16,752 bases of DNA from the NCBI GenBank assembly GCA_012510515.1, contig JAAZHW010000040.1, positions 1 through 16,752 of the forward strand, written 5' to 3'. Positions 1 to 7,124 of this stretch are shown here, piece after piece. The notes below the pieces were generated by a model. It was not told where the DNA came from. It was given only the letters and a program-made list of their open reading frames with translations, and searched no databases. A program made the position numbers and the translations under genes. Each line of letters begins with the position of its first letter. Within the stretch, counting starts at the first letter, position 1. Origin of the DNA: Parcubacteria group bacterium (lineage in GTDB: Bacteria > Patescibacteriota > Minisyncoccia > UBA6257 > JAAZHW01).

Positions 1-2
1 AT

Positions 3-221
3 TATATTCAATGTAAAAAGTATATTACTTCAAAAGTTGACGTAAAAGATATAAGAGAATTTTATGGGGTTTTAGTGGATCATACAGCGAAAGGTAAAGG
101 AATTTTTATTACAACTAATGTTTTTACTAGCGAAGCTGATTATTTTGCTCAAGATAAACCGATTGAATTAATTGATGGTCAAAAATTAGTAAGATTAATT
201 CAACAGGTGAATAGACTATAA
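3..221 (+). CDS. Mrr-like restriction endonuclease, C-terminal fragment
   Basis: The window opens inside this gene; only the last 72 codons are present. The frame reads YIQCKKY near its start and continues with IREFYGVLVDHTAKGKGIFIT and then IELIDGQKLVRLI. This is the typical C-terminal half of the Mrr_cat restriction endonuclease fold, which cuts DNA, often modified DNA. The Q-x-K of YIQCKKY matches the conserved QxK metal/catalytic motif; the preceding catalytic Asp would lie upstream of the window. What is seen ends at a TAA at 219-221. The target and the N-terminal recognition domain cannot be judged. It could be a type IV enzyme or an orphan Mrr-like nuclease. It stands ahead of two other nucleic-acid-acting genes. 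Confidence 0.8.
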   Translation, partial: YIQCKKYITSKVDVKDIREFYGVLVDHTAKGKGIFITTNVFTSEADYFAQDKPIELIDGQKLVRLIQQVNRL

Positions 222-222
222 T
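194..222 (+). promoter_or_regulatory. Possible promoter for the NYN gene
   Basis: A perfect -10 hexamer TATAAT lies at 217-222, overlapping the stop codon of the upstream endonuclease. The bases 16-17 upstream (ATTAATT, 194-200) match the -35 consensus only weakly. A start near 229 would give a leader of about 36 bases before the ATG at 265. The weak -35 and the AT-rich context keep this uncertain. Confidence 0.3.
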
Positions 223-238
223 ATTAATAATCAAAAAG

Positions 239-254
239 TCAAAAATTAATTGAA
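239..254 (+). repeat. 16-base direct repeat, copy 1
   Basis: The 16-mer TCAAAAATTAATTGAA occurs here, about 10 bases before the NYN start codon, and again identically at 876-891, about 37 bases before the AlkD-like start. The identity over 16 bases in leader position may be functional or a duplication remnant, though low complexity weakens the case. Confidence 0.5.
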
Positions 255-264
255 GAATAAAATT

Positions 265-768
265 ATGGAGAAACAAGAAAATAATTTTGCTTTTATTGAT
301 AGTCAAAATCTTTATTTAGGAATTAAAAGTCTGGGCTGGAAATTGGATTACCGAAGATTTAGAATTTATTTAAAGGAAAAGTATAAAGTATCAACAGCCT
401 ATTTATTTATTGGTTATATTCCAGCTAATCAAGATCTATATTCTTCATTACAAAGAGATGGCTATGTTTTGATTTTTAAACCGACATTATTTGATAAGAA
501 CGGAAAAGTTAAAGGTAATGTGGATGCAGATTTAGTTTTACAAGCTATGGTTAATTATAAAAAATATGATGAAGCCATAATTGTTACAAGTGACGGAGAT
601 TTTTATTCTTTAGTTAAGCATTTATACAAAAATAATAAACTTAGATGTGTGATAAGCCCATATACTAAAACTTGCTCGATTTTATTAAAAAAGACAGCTA
701 AAGAAAAGATCTTTTTTACGGCTAATTTAAGAGAAAAACTCGAATATTATAAAGAAAAACACCGCTAA
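265..768 (+). CDS. NYN-domain protein (LabA/DUF88-type putative RNase)
   Basis: This 167-residue protein is essentially a single NYN domain, a PIN-like fold found in metal-dependent RNases. The sequence shows the expected acidic residues: FIDSQNLY (D12, N15) near the N-terminus, NVDADLVLQAM (D87, D89) in the middle and VTSDGDF (D110, D112) at the end of a beta strand. The domain occupies roughly residues 8-150. I chose the ATG at 265; an in-frame TTG at 250 exists but lies inside a 16-base repeat also found ahead of the next gene, where no reading frame follows, and GAAG at 252-255 is a fair, weak ribosome site for 265. No signal peptide or membrane segment is visible. The substrate is unknown. 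The gene sits between an Mrr-like endonuclease and an AlkD-like glycosylase. Confidence 0.85.
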   Translation: MEKQENNFAFIDSQNLYLGIKSLGWKLDYRRFRIYLKEKYKVSTAYLFIGYIPANQDLYSSLQRDGYVLIFKPTLFDKNGKVKGNVDADLVLQAMVNYKKYDEAIIVTSDGDFYSLVKHLYKNNKLRCVISPYTKTCSILLKKTAKEKIFFTANLREKLEYYKEKHR

Positions 769-795
769 GGGACAAAACCCAAAGAGGTGTTTTTC
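754..795 (+). terminator. Hairpin terminator after the NYN gene
   Basis: GAAAAACACC (754-763) pairs perfectly with GGTGTTTTTC (786-795), and the loop holds a smaller GGG/CCC hairpin (769-771 with 778-780). The stem begins inside the last codons of the NYN gene. The right arm carries five T's, so it can act as an intrinsic terminator on the plus strand, separating NYN from the next gene. Confidence 0.6.
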
Positions 796-875
796 ATATG
801 TATTCTGATTAAATTGTAGCAAATATACATCTATTGTCAAGCATATTTATCCACAAACTCAAATAGAAGAAAAGA

Positions 876-891
876 TCAAAAATTAATTGAA
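876..891 (+). repeat. 16-base direct repeat, copy 2
   Basis: Identical to 239-254. It lies in the leader of the AlkD-like gene, after a stretch (796-928) in which I see no gene and no convincing promoter. Confidence 0.5.
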
Positions 892-928
892 AAATTAAGA
901 TTTTTTCAAAGATAAGAAAAGTTTAATT

Positions 929-1489
929 ATGCAATTAGCAGAAATTAGAAAAATATTAAGAAATAAATCAAGTAGAAGGACTAGAGAAAGTGCTAAAAAA
1001 TTTGTTCCTACAATTAAAAAACAATATGGAGTAAAAGCGTTGGTATTGAATGAGATTGCAAAAAGAATTAAAGAACCAGATTTTGACTTAGTTAAAAAAT
1101 TATGGCAAAGCGGGGCTTTTGAAGAAAGATTATTAGCAGTAAAAATTCTGGGTAAGTTTAGCAATAAGAATCCAGAAAGAACTTTAGAGTTAATTAAAAG
1201 ATTTAGCAAAGATATTTCAGATTGGGCGGTTTGTGATACTTTGGCAACACAAGGTATAAGAAAAATTATTAGATTAAAACAAAAAGAGATTTTTGAAATT
1301 TCAAAGGAACTTATTAAATCAAAAAATTTGTGGCAAAGAAGATTTGCTATTGTGCTGTTAATAGAATTAAATCGATCCGGCTTTGATAAAAAAGAAATTA
1401 AAAAGTTAGCGGAAAAAATTAAGGATGATAAAGAACCATATATCAAAAAAGCAATTATTTGGTTAGATAAAGAACTAAAAAAATATTAG
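929..1489 (+). CDS. AlkD-like DNA glycosylase (DNA alkylation repair, HEAT-like repeats)
   Basis: The 186-residue all-helical protein resembles the AlkD family, which removes positively charged alkylated bases using HEAT-like repeats. Residues corresponding to the AlkD active site can be recognised by local motif: SDWAVCDTLA carries the Trp and Asp (W99, D103), LWQRRFAIVL carries the Arg (R137/R138), and YIKKAIIWLDKE carries the later Trp (W178). B. cereus AlkD is about 237 residues; this version is shorter at the N-terminus. The hydrophobic frame on the opposite strand over the same bases is a shadow, because the plus frame carries a recognisable family pattern. The start at ATG 929 has no clear ribosome site. 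It likely protects DNA from alkylation; the neighbouring Mrr-like nuclease and NYN gene make a defence-related role possible but unproven. Confidence 0.85.
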   Translation: MQLAEIRKILRNKSSRRTRESAKKFVPTIKKQYGVKALVLNEIAKRIKEPDFDLVKKLWQSGAFEERLLAVKILGKFSNKNPERTLELIKRFSKDISDWAVCDTLATQGIRKIIRLKQKEIFEISKELIKSKNLWQRRFAIVLLIELNRSGFDKKEIKKLAEKIKDDKEPYIKKAIIWLDKELKKY

Positions 1490-1513
1490 AATTGAAAACA
1501 AGAATTCTGAAGT

Positions 1514-1540
1514 TTGATTATTAAAAATAAAGAGTATAAT
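1514..1540 (+). promoter_or_regulatory. Probable promoter of the cell-wall pair
   Basis: TTGATT (1514-1519) and a perfect TATAAT (1535-1540) are separated by 15 bases, slightly short. Transcription would start near 1547, giving about 43 bases of leader before ATG 1590. Confidence 0.45.
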
Positions 1541-1589
1541 AATTAAATAAGGAATTATAATTTTGAAAGTCGGATAAATTATTGTTTTG

Positions 1590-2957
1590 ATGGTGGAGTT
1601 TTCAAAAAAAATACCTATTGGATGGCTTTTTTTAATGATTTTTTTAACAATACTAATAATTGTTTTAATTTATTTTATCCCCAGAGAAGAAATTAAAAAT
1701 TATTCAATTACTATTAATTCTTTAGATGATAATAATCAGATAGAATTTCAATATGGAAGTTGGCCTCAATTGGGAGACGTTAATTTTTTTAATAATGTTT
1801 TAAAACAATTTAAAGAAAATAAAATTGATTTTGTTGAGGCGGATTTAGATCAAATGAAATTAGCTGTTTTTGAAAATGGAGAAAAAATAAAAGAAGTTAA
1901 TATTACTACCAAGGGAAGAGAAGGATCGTGGTGGGAAACACCAGTTGGTCTTTACAAAATAGAAGCAAAACATCCAAATGCTTACTCAAGTTTCGGTAGA
2001 GTTTATATGCCTTATAGTTTAGTTTTTGAGGGAAATTTTTTAATTCATGGTCAGCCCTATTATCCTAATGGGAAAAAAGTTTCTTCTCAATATTCTGGTG
2101 GTTGTATTCGATTAGCGGATGAAGATGCTAAAGAAATTTATGATTTGGTTTCGGTGGGGATGCCGGTTTTGGTTTTTAAAAAAGCTTTTGATGTAGAAAA
2201 ATCTACTTATCAATATAAAATTCCTGAATTAACAGCCGAAGCTTATATGGTAGCTGATTTAAAAAATAATTTTGTTTTTTTGGAAAAAAATAGAAATCAA
2301 ACTATGCCTATTGCTTCAATTACTAAATTAATTACTAGTTTGGTAGTTCTTGATTATACTAATATTGAGCGCTTTATTTCTGTGCCATCAGATGCTTTAG
2401 TATTTACATCTGTACCTCGTTTAAAGGTTGGTCAAAAAATTTCTATTTTAGATTTATTGTCTTTGCTTTTAATTGAATCTTCTAACGAAGCAGGAATTAC
2501 TTTGGCAACTTATTTGGGGCCAGAAAAAACCATTGAACGAATGAATTATCAAGCAAAAAGCATTGGAATGGAAAATACTAATTTTGTTGACCCTAATGGT
2601 TCTTCATTAGAAAACGTTTCAACGCCATTGGATTTATATCAATTAGCCAAATATCTCTATTTTAATCGGAGTTTTGTTTTAAATATCACCAAAGGAATTT
2701 TTGATAACGATTCTTATAAAGAGCCAGCTTTTAATTTTAAAAATAGTAATTTATTTTATGATGATAAAAATTTTGTTGGAGGAAAAATGGGTATAACTAC
2801 TGGTAGTAGAGAAACAATGTTAGCTATTTTTAATATTCCTTTTGATGAAGAGATAAGGCCAGTGGCTTTTATTGCTCTTCGTTCTAAAGACATTTATGCC
2901 GATATAATTAAAATGGTCGAATTTGTAAAAAATTATTATCAATTTGCCAATGAATAA
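1590..2957 (+). CDS. L,D-transpeptidase / D,D-carboxypeptidase fusion (YkuD + peptidase S11)
   Basis: This 455-residue protein joins two peptidoglycan enzymes. A membrane anchor spans about residues 10-31. A YkuD-type L,D-transpeptidase domain follows (about 87-197), with catalytic HG (H153) and SGGCIRL (C172). A serine carboxypeptidase of the S11/PBP5 type fills about 215-445, with SITK (S243, K246) and SSN (297-299). The third penicillin-binding motif, normally KTG, reads KMG here (399-401, in GGKMGITTG). The two activities are sequential: a D,D-carboxypeptidase trims pentapeptide stems to the tetrapeptides that an L,D-transpeptidase uses as donors for 3-3 cross-links. The anchor would place both domains outside the membrane. 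An in-frame TTG just before the ATG is ignored. The stop overlaps the start of the lipid phosphatase gene, so the two are probably coupled. Whether the S11 half is active with Met in place of Thr is uncertain. Confidence 0.92.
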   Translation: MVEFSKKIPIGWLFLMIFLTILIIVLIYFIPREEIKNYSITINSLDDNNQIEFQYGSWPQLGDVNFFNNVLKQFKENKIDFVEADLDQMKLAVFENGEKIKEVNITTKGREGSWWETPVGLYKIEAKHPNAYSSFGRVYMPYSLVFEGNFLIHGQPYYPNGKKVSSQYSGGCIRLADEDAKEIYDLVSVGMPVLVFKKAFDVEKSTYQYKIPELTAEAYMVADLKNNFVFLEKNRNQTMPIASITKLITSLVVLDYTNIERFISVPSDALVFTSVPRLKVGQKISILDLLSLLLIESSNEAGITLATYLGPEKTIERMNYQAKSIGMENTNFVDPNGSSLENVSTPLDLYQLAKYLYFNRSFVLNITKGIFDNDSYKEPAFNFKNSNLFYDDKNFVGGKMGITTGSRETMLAIFNIPFDEEIRPVAFIALRSKDIYADIIKMVEFVKNYYQFANE

Positions 2958-3468
2958 TTTAAATTATTTAATTTTTCAAAAAATAAATTTTTTAGCCGGA
3001 AAATATTTATGGTTAGATAAAATAATTATTTTTTTAGCCGATTATTTAATTTATTTTATGGTTTTGGGTGGATTAATTTACCTTTTTTTTGCTTATCAAA
3101 AAAAGTGGAAAAAATTTTTTGATTTAATTTTGGCAACAGTTTTGAGTCGATTAATTATTACCGAGGGTATTCGATTTTTTTATTATCATCCAAGACCATT
3201 TTTAACTTATTCCGTTAATCAATTATTAAATCATGACATCAGCAGTTCCTTTCCTTCGGGACATATGACTTTTATTTTTCCTTTGATTGCTTTTGTTTAT
3301 TTTGAAAATAAAAAATTAGGTATTGTTTTTGGAATTTTAGGAATTTTAATGGGTTTAGCGCGGATTGCCGCTGGTGTTCATTATCCTTTAGATATCTTAG
3401 GAGGAATTTTGTTGGGTATTTTTTCAGCCTGGTTAGTAAAGAAAATATTCACAAAAAAATTTAAATAA
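2950..3468 (+). CDS. PAP2-family membrane phosphatase (BcrC-like undecaprenyl-diphosphatase candidate)
   Basis: A 172-residue, multi-membrane-span protein with the three acid phosphatase motifs of PAP2 enzymes: RFFYYHPRP (motif 1, with Arg where Lys is usual), SSFPSGH (motif 2), and RIAAGVHYPLDILGG (motif 3, with the nucleophilic His and the Asp that supports it). Enzymes of this type release phosphate from lipid diphosphates; the BcrC branch recycles undecaprenyl diphosphate, the carrier for peptidoglycan precursors. The ATG at 2950 overlaps the end of the transpeptidase/carboxypeptidase gene (ATGAATAA), which supports translational coupling and a cell-wall role. A TTG at 2944 in the same frame is a less likely start. 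Exact lipid substrate is inferred. Confidence 0.88.
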   Translation: MNNLNYLIFQKINFLAGKYLWLDKIIIFLADYLIYFMVLGGLIYLFFAYQKKWKKFFDLILATVLSRLIITEGIRFFYYHPRPFLTYSVNQLLNHDISSSFPSGHMTFIFPLIAFVYFENKKLGIVFGILGILMGLARIAAGVHYPLDILGGILLGIFSAWLVKKIFTKKFK

Positions 3469-3509
3469 TAGCGGAAATTTTCTAAAAAATTTCCGCTATT
3501 AATTTTTTT
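3467..3509. terminator. Bidirectional terminator between convergent genes
   Basis: A perfect 15-base-pair stem (3467-3481 with 3486-3500) with a four-base loop is followed on the plus strand by a run of seven T's. On the minus strand the mirror side is also T-rich after a few bases. It lies between the plus-strand phosphatase, whose stop codon it overlaps, and the minus-strand hsp20 gene, so it probably ends both transcripts. Its GCGGAAATTTT arm resembles other palindromes in this window (see findings). Confidence 0.8.
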
Positions 3510-3528
3510 AATTTTACTTTTTCCAATT

Positions 3529-3978
3529 TTATTCTGCTTTAATTCTTATCTTTTTTACTCTATTTTTGTCTATTTTAGGTAGACGAATTGTTAGAATGCC
3601 ATTTTTTAAGGTGGCGCTAATTCGATCAGAATCAATTTCCATGGGTAAAATAATTGATCGACTAAAAGAACCCCAATAACATTCTTGAAAAAAATAATCT
3701 TCGTTTTTTATATTTTCATCTAGAATCCTTCTTCCTTTAATTGTGATCATGTCATTAACAATAGAAATATCAATATCTTCTGAATTGACACCGGCTACTG
3801 TTGATTTAATAACAATTTCTGTTGGAGTTTGATAAACGTCTACCATTAATTGTCCTTCGCCACTTAAAACATCTTCTTCTTCTTTTTCTTCTTCAAAGGA
3901 TAGGGAAGAATTTTTTACCTCAATATTTTTTTCGACATTATCAACATCTCCTTTGTTTTTAAATAATTTAAATGCCAT
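3529..3978 (-). CDS. Small heat-shock protein, Hsp20/alpha-crystallin family
   Basis: A 149-residue protein with an acidic, probably disordered N-terminal part (residues 15-38, including a run of Glu) and an alpha-crystallin domain at about 43-137. The domain ends with the diagnostic LKNGILTIRLPK, and YWGSFSRSIILP matches the usual central signature. The C-terminal IRI (144-146) is an I-x-I type tail motif used in oligomer assembly. Such proteins are ATP-independent holdases that bind unfolding proteins. It is the last gene of the minus-strand valS, prsW-like, hsp20 set; its ATG lies inside the end of the preceding gene (11-base overlap), so it is probably co-transcribed. No Shine-Dalgarno site is visible. 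Confidence 0.93.
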   Translation of the reverse strand: MAFKLFKNKGDVDNVEKNIEVKNSSLSFEEEKEEEDVLSGEGQLMVDVYQTPTEIVIKSTVAGVNSEDIDISIVNDMITIKGRRILDENIKNEDYFFQECYWGSFSRSIILPMEIDSDRISATLKNGILTIRLPKIDKNRVKKIRIKAE

Positions 3979-4753
3979 ATATTTTTTGATAGGATTGAAC
4001 CTGTTTTATAAGTCGACTCATTGTATAATTAGAAATGGTTAATAATATAATTATATACCATATATAATTTATATTCTCATTTACTTTTAGTATAAAATAA
4101 TTATAACAAGAATGCAAAATAGAAGCCATAATAATTCCTAAAATAATTAAACTAATAAAAACTTTTTTATTCTTTTTTAGAATACGACCGACAGCCCAAA
4201 AATAACCAAATATAGCCGAGGAATTAGCATGAAGAAAAACAGCAGTTAGAAAACGAATAAAAATAGTAATAATTAAAGTATTTATAACGGGCGAAGAAAT
4301 TGTGAAAGAAAAGATGTTATTCCAATCAATGATAATGAAATTTTCTTGAAGAACAGAAAAACAAACTTTAAGATTTTCAGCGGCAGCAAAACCTAATCCA
4401 GCCACAATAGCATAAATAATTGGGTCGGTGGTTTCGTCTTTGAAAAAGGGATTCTTTCGAGTGCTTAAAAAAGTGGCTAAAAATTTTCCTATTTCTTCTA
4501 ATAAAGGAAATAATAATAAAAAAACAATAATCCTTGTTTCATTATCTAACGTTTTATAAAAATTGGTTTTATTAATAACTAGTTCTAAAAAACCAACAAA
4601 TATTGTTATTAAAATTCCCATCACAAAAGTGATAATTAATTTGTGTTGAGGTTCGGGGCGATGATCTTTTTTTAAATAATAATTAAGCCAAATCAAACTT
4701 GGTGTAATGGCTAAAACAATAAGAAAAAAAAGATAAGCAAAACCAGAAATCAT
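3968..4753 (-). CDS. PrsW-family intramembrane metalloprotease
   Basis: A 261-residue membrane protein with about seven to eight hydrophobic segments. PrsW-type motifs are visible: LLEEIGKF (E86, E87), the DPIIYAIVAGLGFAAAEN block (110-127), FLHANSSA (H175) and SILHSCYNY (H214). In Bacillus, PrsW cuts an anti-sigma factor; wider relatives belong to the CPBP/PrsW glutamic-type intramembrane protease group. The start at ATG 4753 is favoured because it forms the classic ATGA overlap with the valS stop; the TTG at 4768 is less likely. No sigma/anti-sigma pair lies in the window, so the substrate is unknown. Its position between valS and hsp20 suggests shared transcription, and with Hsp20 it may form an envelope/protein stress response. 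Confidence 0.85.
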   Translation of the reverse strand: MISGFAYLFFLIVLAITPSLIWLNYYLKKDHRPEPQHKLIITFVMGILITIFVGFLELVINKTNFYKTLDNETRIIVFLLLFPLLEEIGKFLATFLSTRKNPFFKDETTDPIIYAIVAGLGFAAAENLKVCFSVLQENFIIIDWNNIFSFTISSPVINTLIITIFIRFLTAVFLHANSSAIFGYFWAVGRILKKNKKVFISLIILGIIMASILHSCYNYFILKVNENINYIWYIIILLTISNYTMSRLIKQVQSYQKIYGI

Positions 4754-6957
4754 ATTTTTTGAGGCCAATCTTCAATCATTAAAAACTTCTTTTTATTTTT
4801 AGTAGGAATCATTTGATAAATTTCTTCGGTAATGTAAGGCATAAATGGATGAAGCGTTTTTAATGATGTTTCCAAAACGGTGATTAAAAGATATTGGGCA
4901 GTAGCGCGTTCTTTTTTGTTTTGAAGACGCTCTTTATTTTGTTCAATAATTTTATCAGCAAAAACATGCCAGAAATATTGATAAAGTTTTTCTGAAGCAA
5001 TATGAAAATTAAAATTATCCATATCCTTCGTTACATCTTTAATTAAATTTTTTAAATCTTTTAAAATTTCTTTATCATTTTTAGATAATAAAGGTGTAGT
5101 TTTATTATCAAAATCATTTAAGTTCATTAAAACAAATCGGCTAGCATTCCAAATTTTATTGGTAAAATTACGATAGCCACGAATTTTTTCTTCCGAAATT
5201 ATCGGATCATTGCCGGGCGCATTGCCAACAATTAAAGAAAATCTTAAAGCATCGGCTCCGTATAAATCAATAATACCTAAGGGATCAATAACGTTATTTT
5301 TTGATTTAGACATTTTTTGGCGATCTTTATCACGAATTAATCCATGAAGATAAATATATTTAAAAGGCGTTTTTTTTGTGTTATACATTCCAAACATAAT
5401 CATTCGTGCCACCCAGAAAAACAAAATATCCCAACCCGTTTCCATTACATCTGTAGGATAAAAATTTTTAAAATCTTTTCCGTTAGGATAATTTAAAGTT
5501 GCATATGGCCATTGACCAGAAGAGAACCAAGTGTCAAAAACATCGGTTTCTTTAATAAATTTAGAATGATTACAATGAGGACATTTTTTAGGTTGACCAT
5601 TTTTAATATAAACAATTTCTTTACCGCAATTTTCGCAATAATAAATAGGAATAGGAATACCCCAAATAATTTGACGAGAAATATTCCAATCGCGAATATT
5701 TTCCATCCAATGATAAAAAACTTTTTCAAATTTTTTACTAACAAAAACTACTTTTTTTGTTTTTACTGCTTCAATGGCTAAATCTTTTAAAGATTTGTTG
5801 CCGCTTTTTGGTTTAGCAGTCATTTTTATAAACCATTGAGCCCTTGGTAATGGTTCAATGGTAGTTTTGCATTTATAACAAACGGAAACTTGGTGAGTGT
5901 AATCTTCAATTTTTTCCAAAGCGCCAGTTTTTTGTAAAATTTCTATTGCTTTTTCTCGCGCTTCCATTACTTTTAATCCTTCTAATTCGCCAGCTAAATT
6001 ATTCATTTTGCCATTCCAGTCAATAATTTGATAATCTAATGGCAGATTGTGTTTTTTGCCAATTTCAAAATCAACAGCATCATGAGCTGGTGTTATTTTT
6101 AGAGCGCCGGTACCAAAATCTTTATCTACTAATGGGTCGCTAATTACTTTGATTTTATCATCATAATTTTTCCGATTGTGAATTAACGGATTGATAACAA
6201 ATTGGCCGATAAAATTTTTATATAGTTTGTTTTGAGGATGGACAGCAATAGCAAAATCACCCGGAATTGTTTCTGGTCTTGTGGTAGCAACAGTAATGAA
6301 TTTTTTAGGATCATTTTCTAAATAATATTTTACATAATATAATTTATCATTTCTTTCTTCCCAATTAATTTCTAAATCAGAAAGAGCCGTTTGATGTTTA
6401 GGACACCAATTAACAATTCGATAATCTCGATAAATCAATCCATCATCATACATTTTTTTAAAAGTTTCATAAACTATTTTTATAATTGATGGATCAAGAG
6501 TAAATTTTTCTCTACTCCAATCACAGGAAGCGCCAAGTTTTTTAATTTGTTCTTCCATTTGCAATTTGTTTTTTTGAGTAAAATCCCAAATCATTTGATA
6601 AAGTTTTTCTCGGCCATTTTTTTCTTTTAGAATTTCAAAACGGCTTGTTCCTTCTTTCTCTAATTTTTTTTCAAAAACTACTTGAGTTTCAAAACCAGCA
6701 TGATCAGCGCCCGGCAGCCACAATGTTTTATAACCTCGCATTCGTTTATAACGAATTATTGTATCTTCGATGGCTATGGTTAAAGCATGACCCAAGTGAA
6801 GTGAGCCGTTGGCATTGGGCGGTGGCATAATAATAGAAAAGGGTTTTTTGTTTTTGGTTGGTAATTTATCTGGATTAAAAAAGCCAGATTCTTCCCATTG
6901 TTTGTATCTTTTTTGTTCAACATTTAAATGATTATAGTTTTTATCTAATTCAGGCAT
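4750..6957 (-). CDS. valS: Valyl-tRNA synthetase (short form)
   Basis: Class I synthetase that charges tRNA-Val. HLGH (54-57, in PPPNANGSLHLGHA) and KMSKS (548-552) form the ATP site. The editing domain lies between, with ATTRPET and TPAHDAVDFEIG carrying the conserved editing Asp. A zinc ribbon is shown by CENC (441, 444) and CPHC (459, 462). The protein ends at 735 residues just after the anticodon-binding helical domain (PFMPYITEEIYQMIP, then MIEDWPQKI). Typical bacterial enzymes have about 860-950 residues; the C-terminal coiled-coil that contacts the tRNA corner is missing. I take ATG 6957 as the start, because the TTG at 6972 would lie inside the promoter's -10 region. The stop overlaps the prsW-like gene by four bases. 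Confidence 0.96.
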   Translation of the reverse strand: MPELDKNYNHLNVEQKRYKQWEESGFFNPDKLPTKNKKPFSIIMPPPNANGSLHLGHALTIAIEDTIIRYKRMRGYKTLWLPGADHAGFETQVVFEKKLEKEGTSRFEILKEKNGREKLYQMIWDFTQKNKLQMEEQIKKLGASCDWSREKFTLDPSIIKIVYETFKKMYDDGLIYRDYRIVNWCPKHQTALSDLEINWEERNDKLYYVKYYLENDPKKFITVATTRPETIPGDFAIAVHPQNKLYKNFIGQFVINPLIHNRKNYDDKIKVISDPLVDKDFGTGALKITPAHDAVDFEIGKKHNLPLDYQIIDWNGKMNNLAGELEGLKVMEAREKAIEILQKTGALEKIEDYTHQVSVCYKCKTTIEPLPRAQWFIKMTAKPKSGNKSLKDLAIEAVKTKKVVFVSKKFEKVFYHWMENIRDWNISRQIIWGIPIPIYYCENCGKEIVYIKNGQPKKCPHCNHSKFIKETDVFDTWFSSGQWPYATLNYPNGKDFKNFYPTDVMETGWDILFFWVARMIMFGMYNTKKTPFKYIYLHGLIRDKDRQKMSKSKNNVIDPLGIIDLYGADALRFSLIVGNAPGNDPIISEEKIRGYRNFTNKIWNASRFVLMNLNDFDNKTTPLLSKNDKEILKDLKNLIKDVTKDMDNFNFHIASEKLYQYFWHVFADKIIEQNKERLQNKKERATAQYLLITVLETSLKTLHPFMPYITEEIYQMIPTKNKKKFLMIEDWPQKI

Positions 6958-6963
6958 AAAAAT

Positions 6964-6991
6964 ATTATACAAAATAAAATTTAAATCTCAA
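6964..6991 (-). promoter_or_regulatory. valS promoter, predicted leaderless
   Basis: On the minus strand, TTGAGA (6991-6986) and TATAAT (6969-6964) are separated by exactly 16 bases. The expected start of transcription, about seven bases after the -10, falls on the A of the valS ATG at 6957. The same layout occurs ahead of rtcB and the phosphohexomutase. Confidence 0.8.
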
Positions 6992-7083
6992 ATTTTTAAT
7001 ATTATCTTTTTTATTGCTAAAATCTGGGGAATTTTTTGGATTGCGTTTTTAGGATGATGTAAAGTAATAGCAATGCGATGGTA

Positions 7084-7120
7084 AGTTGGCGGCGAAGGCC
7101 TTTGGCCTTCGCCGCCAACT
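7084..7120. repeat. Perfect 17-bp palindrome (GGCGGCGAA hairpin A)
   Basis: Bases 7084-7100 are perfectly complementary to 7104-7120, with a TTT loop. The arm reads AGTTGGCGGCGAAGGCC. It lies between two divergent promoters, so it is not the terminator of a neighbouring gene. Its core GGCGGCGAA and outer flank are shared in inverted order with the hairpin at 7480-7512. Confidence 0.85.
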
Positions 7121-7124
7121 GCAC

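Noticed and set aside
895..1446. A 183-residue hydrophobic open frame on the minus strand
   Set aside because: It is the mirror of the AlkD-like gene, whose plus frame has recognisable family motifs; the minus frame has none.
4750..4753. Alternative genetic code with TGA as Gly (as in Gracilibacteria)
   Set aside because: The valS frame ends with TGA exactly where the next gene begins with an ATGA overlap, so TGA acts as a stop.
5493..5781. Two short open frames inside valS, on either strand
   Set aside because: They lie wholly within the zinc-ribbon part of the well-supported valS frame and show no family pattern.
6645..6830. A 61-residue plus-strand open frame
   Set aside because: It is antisense to the N-terminal catalytic part of valS, without a recognisable product.
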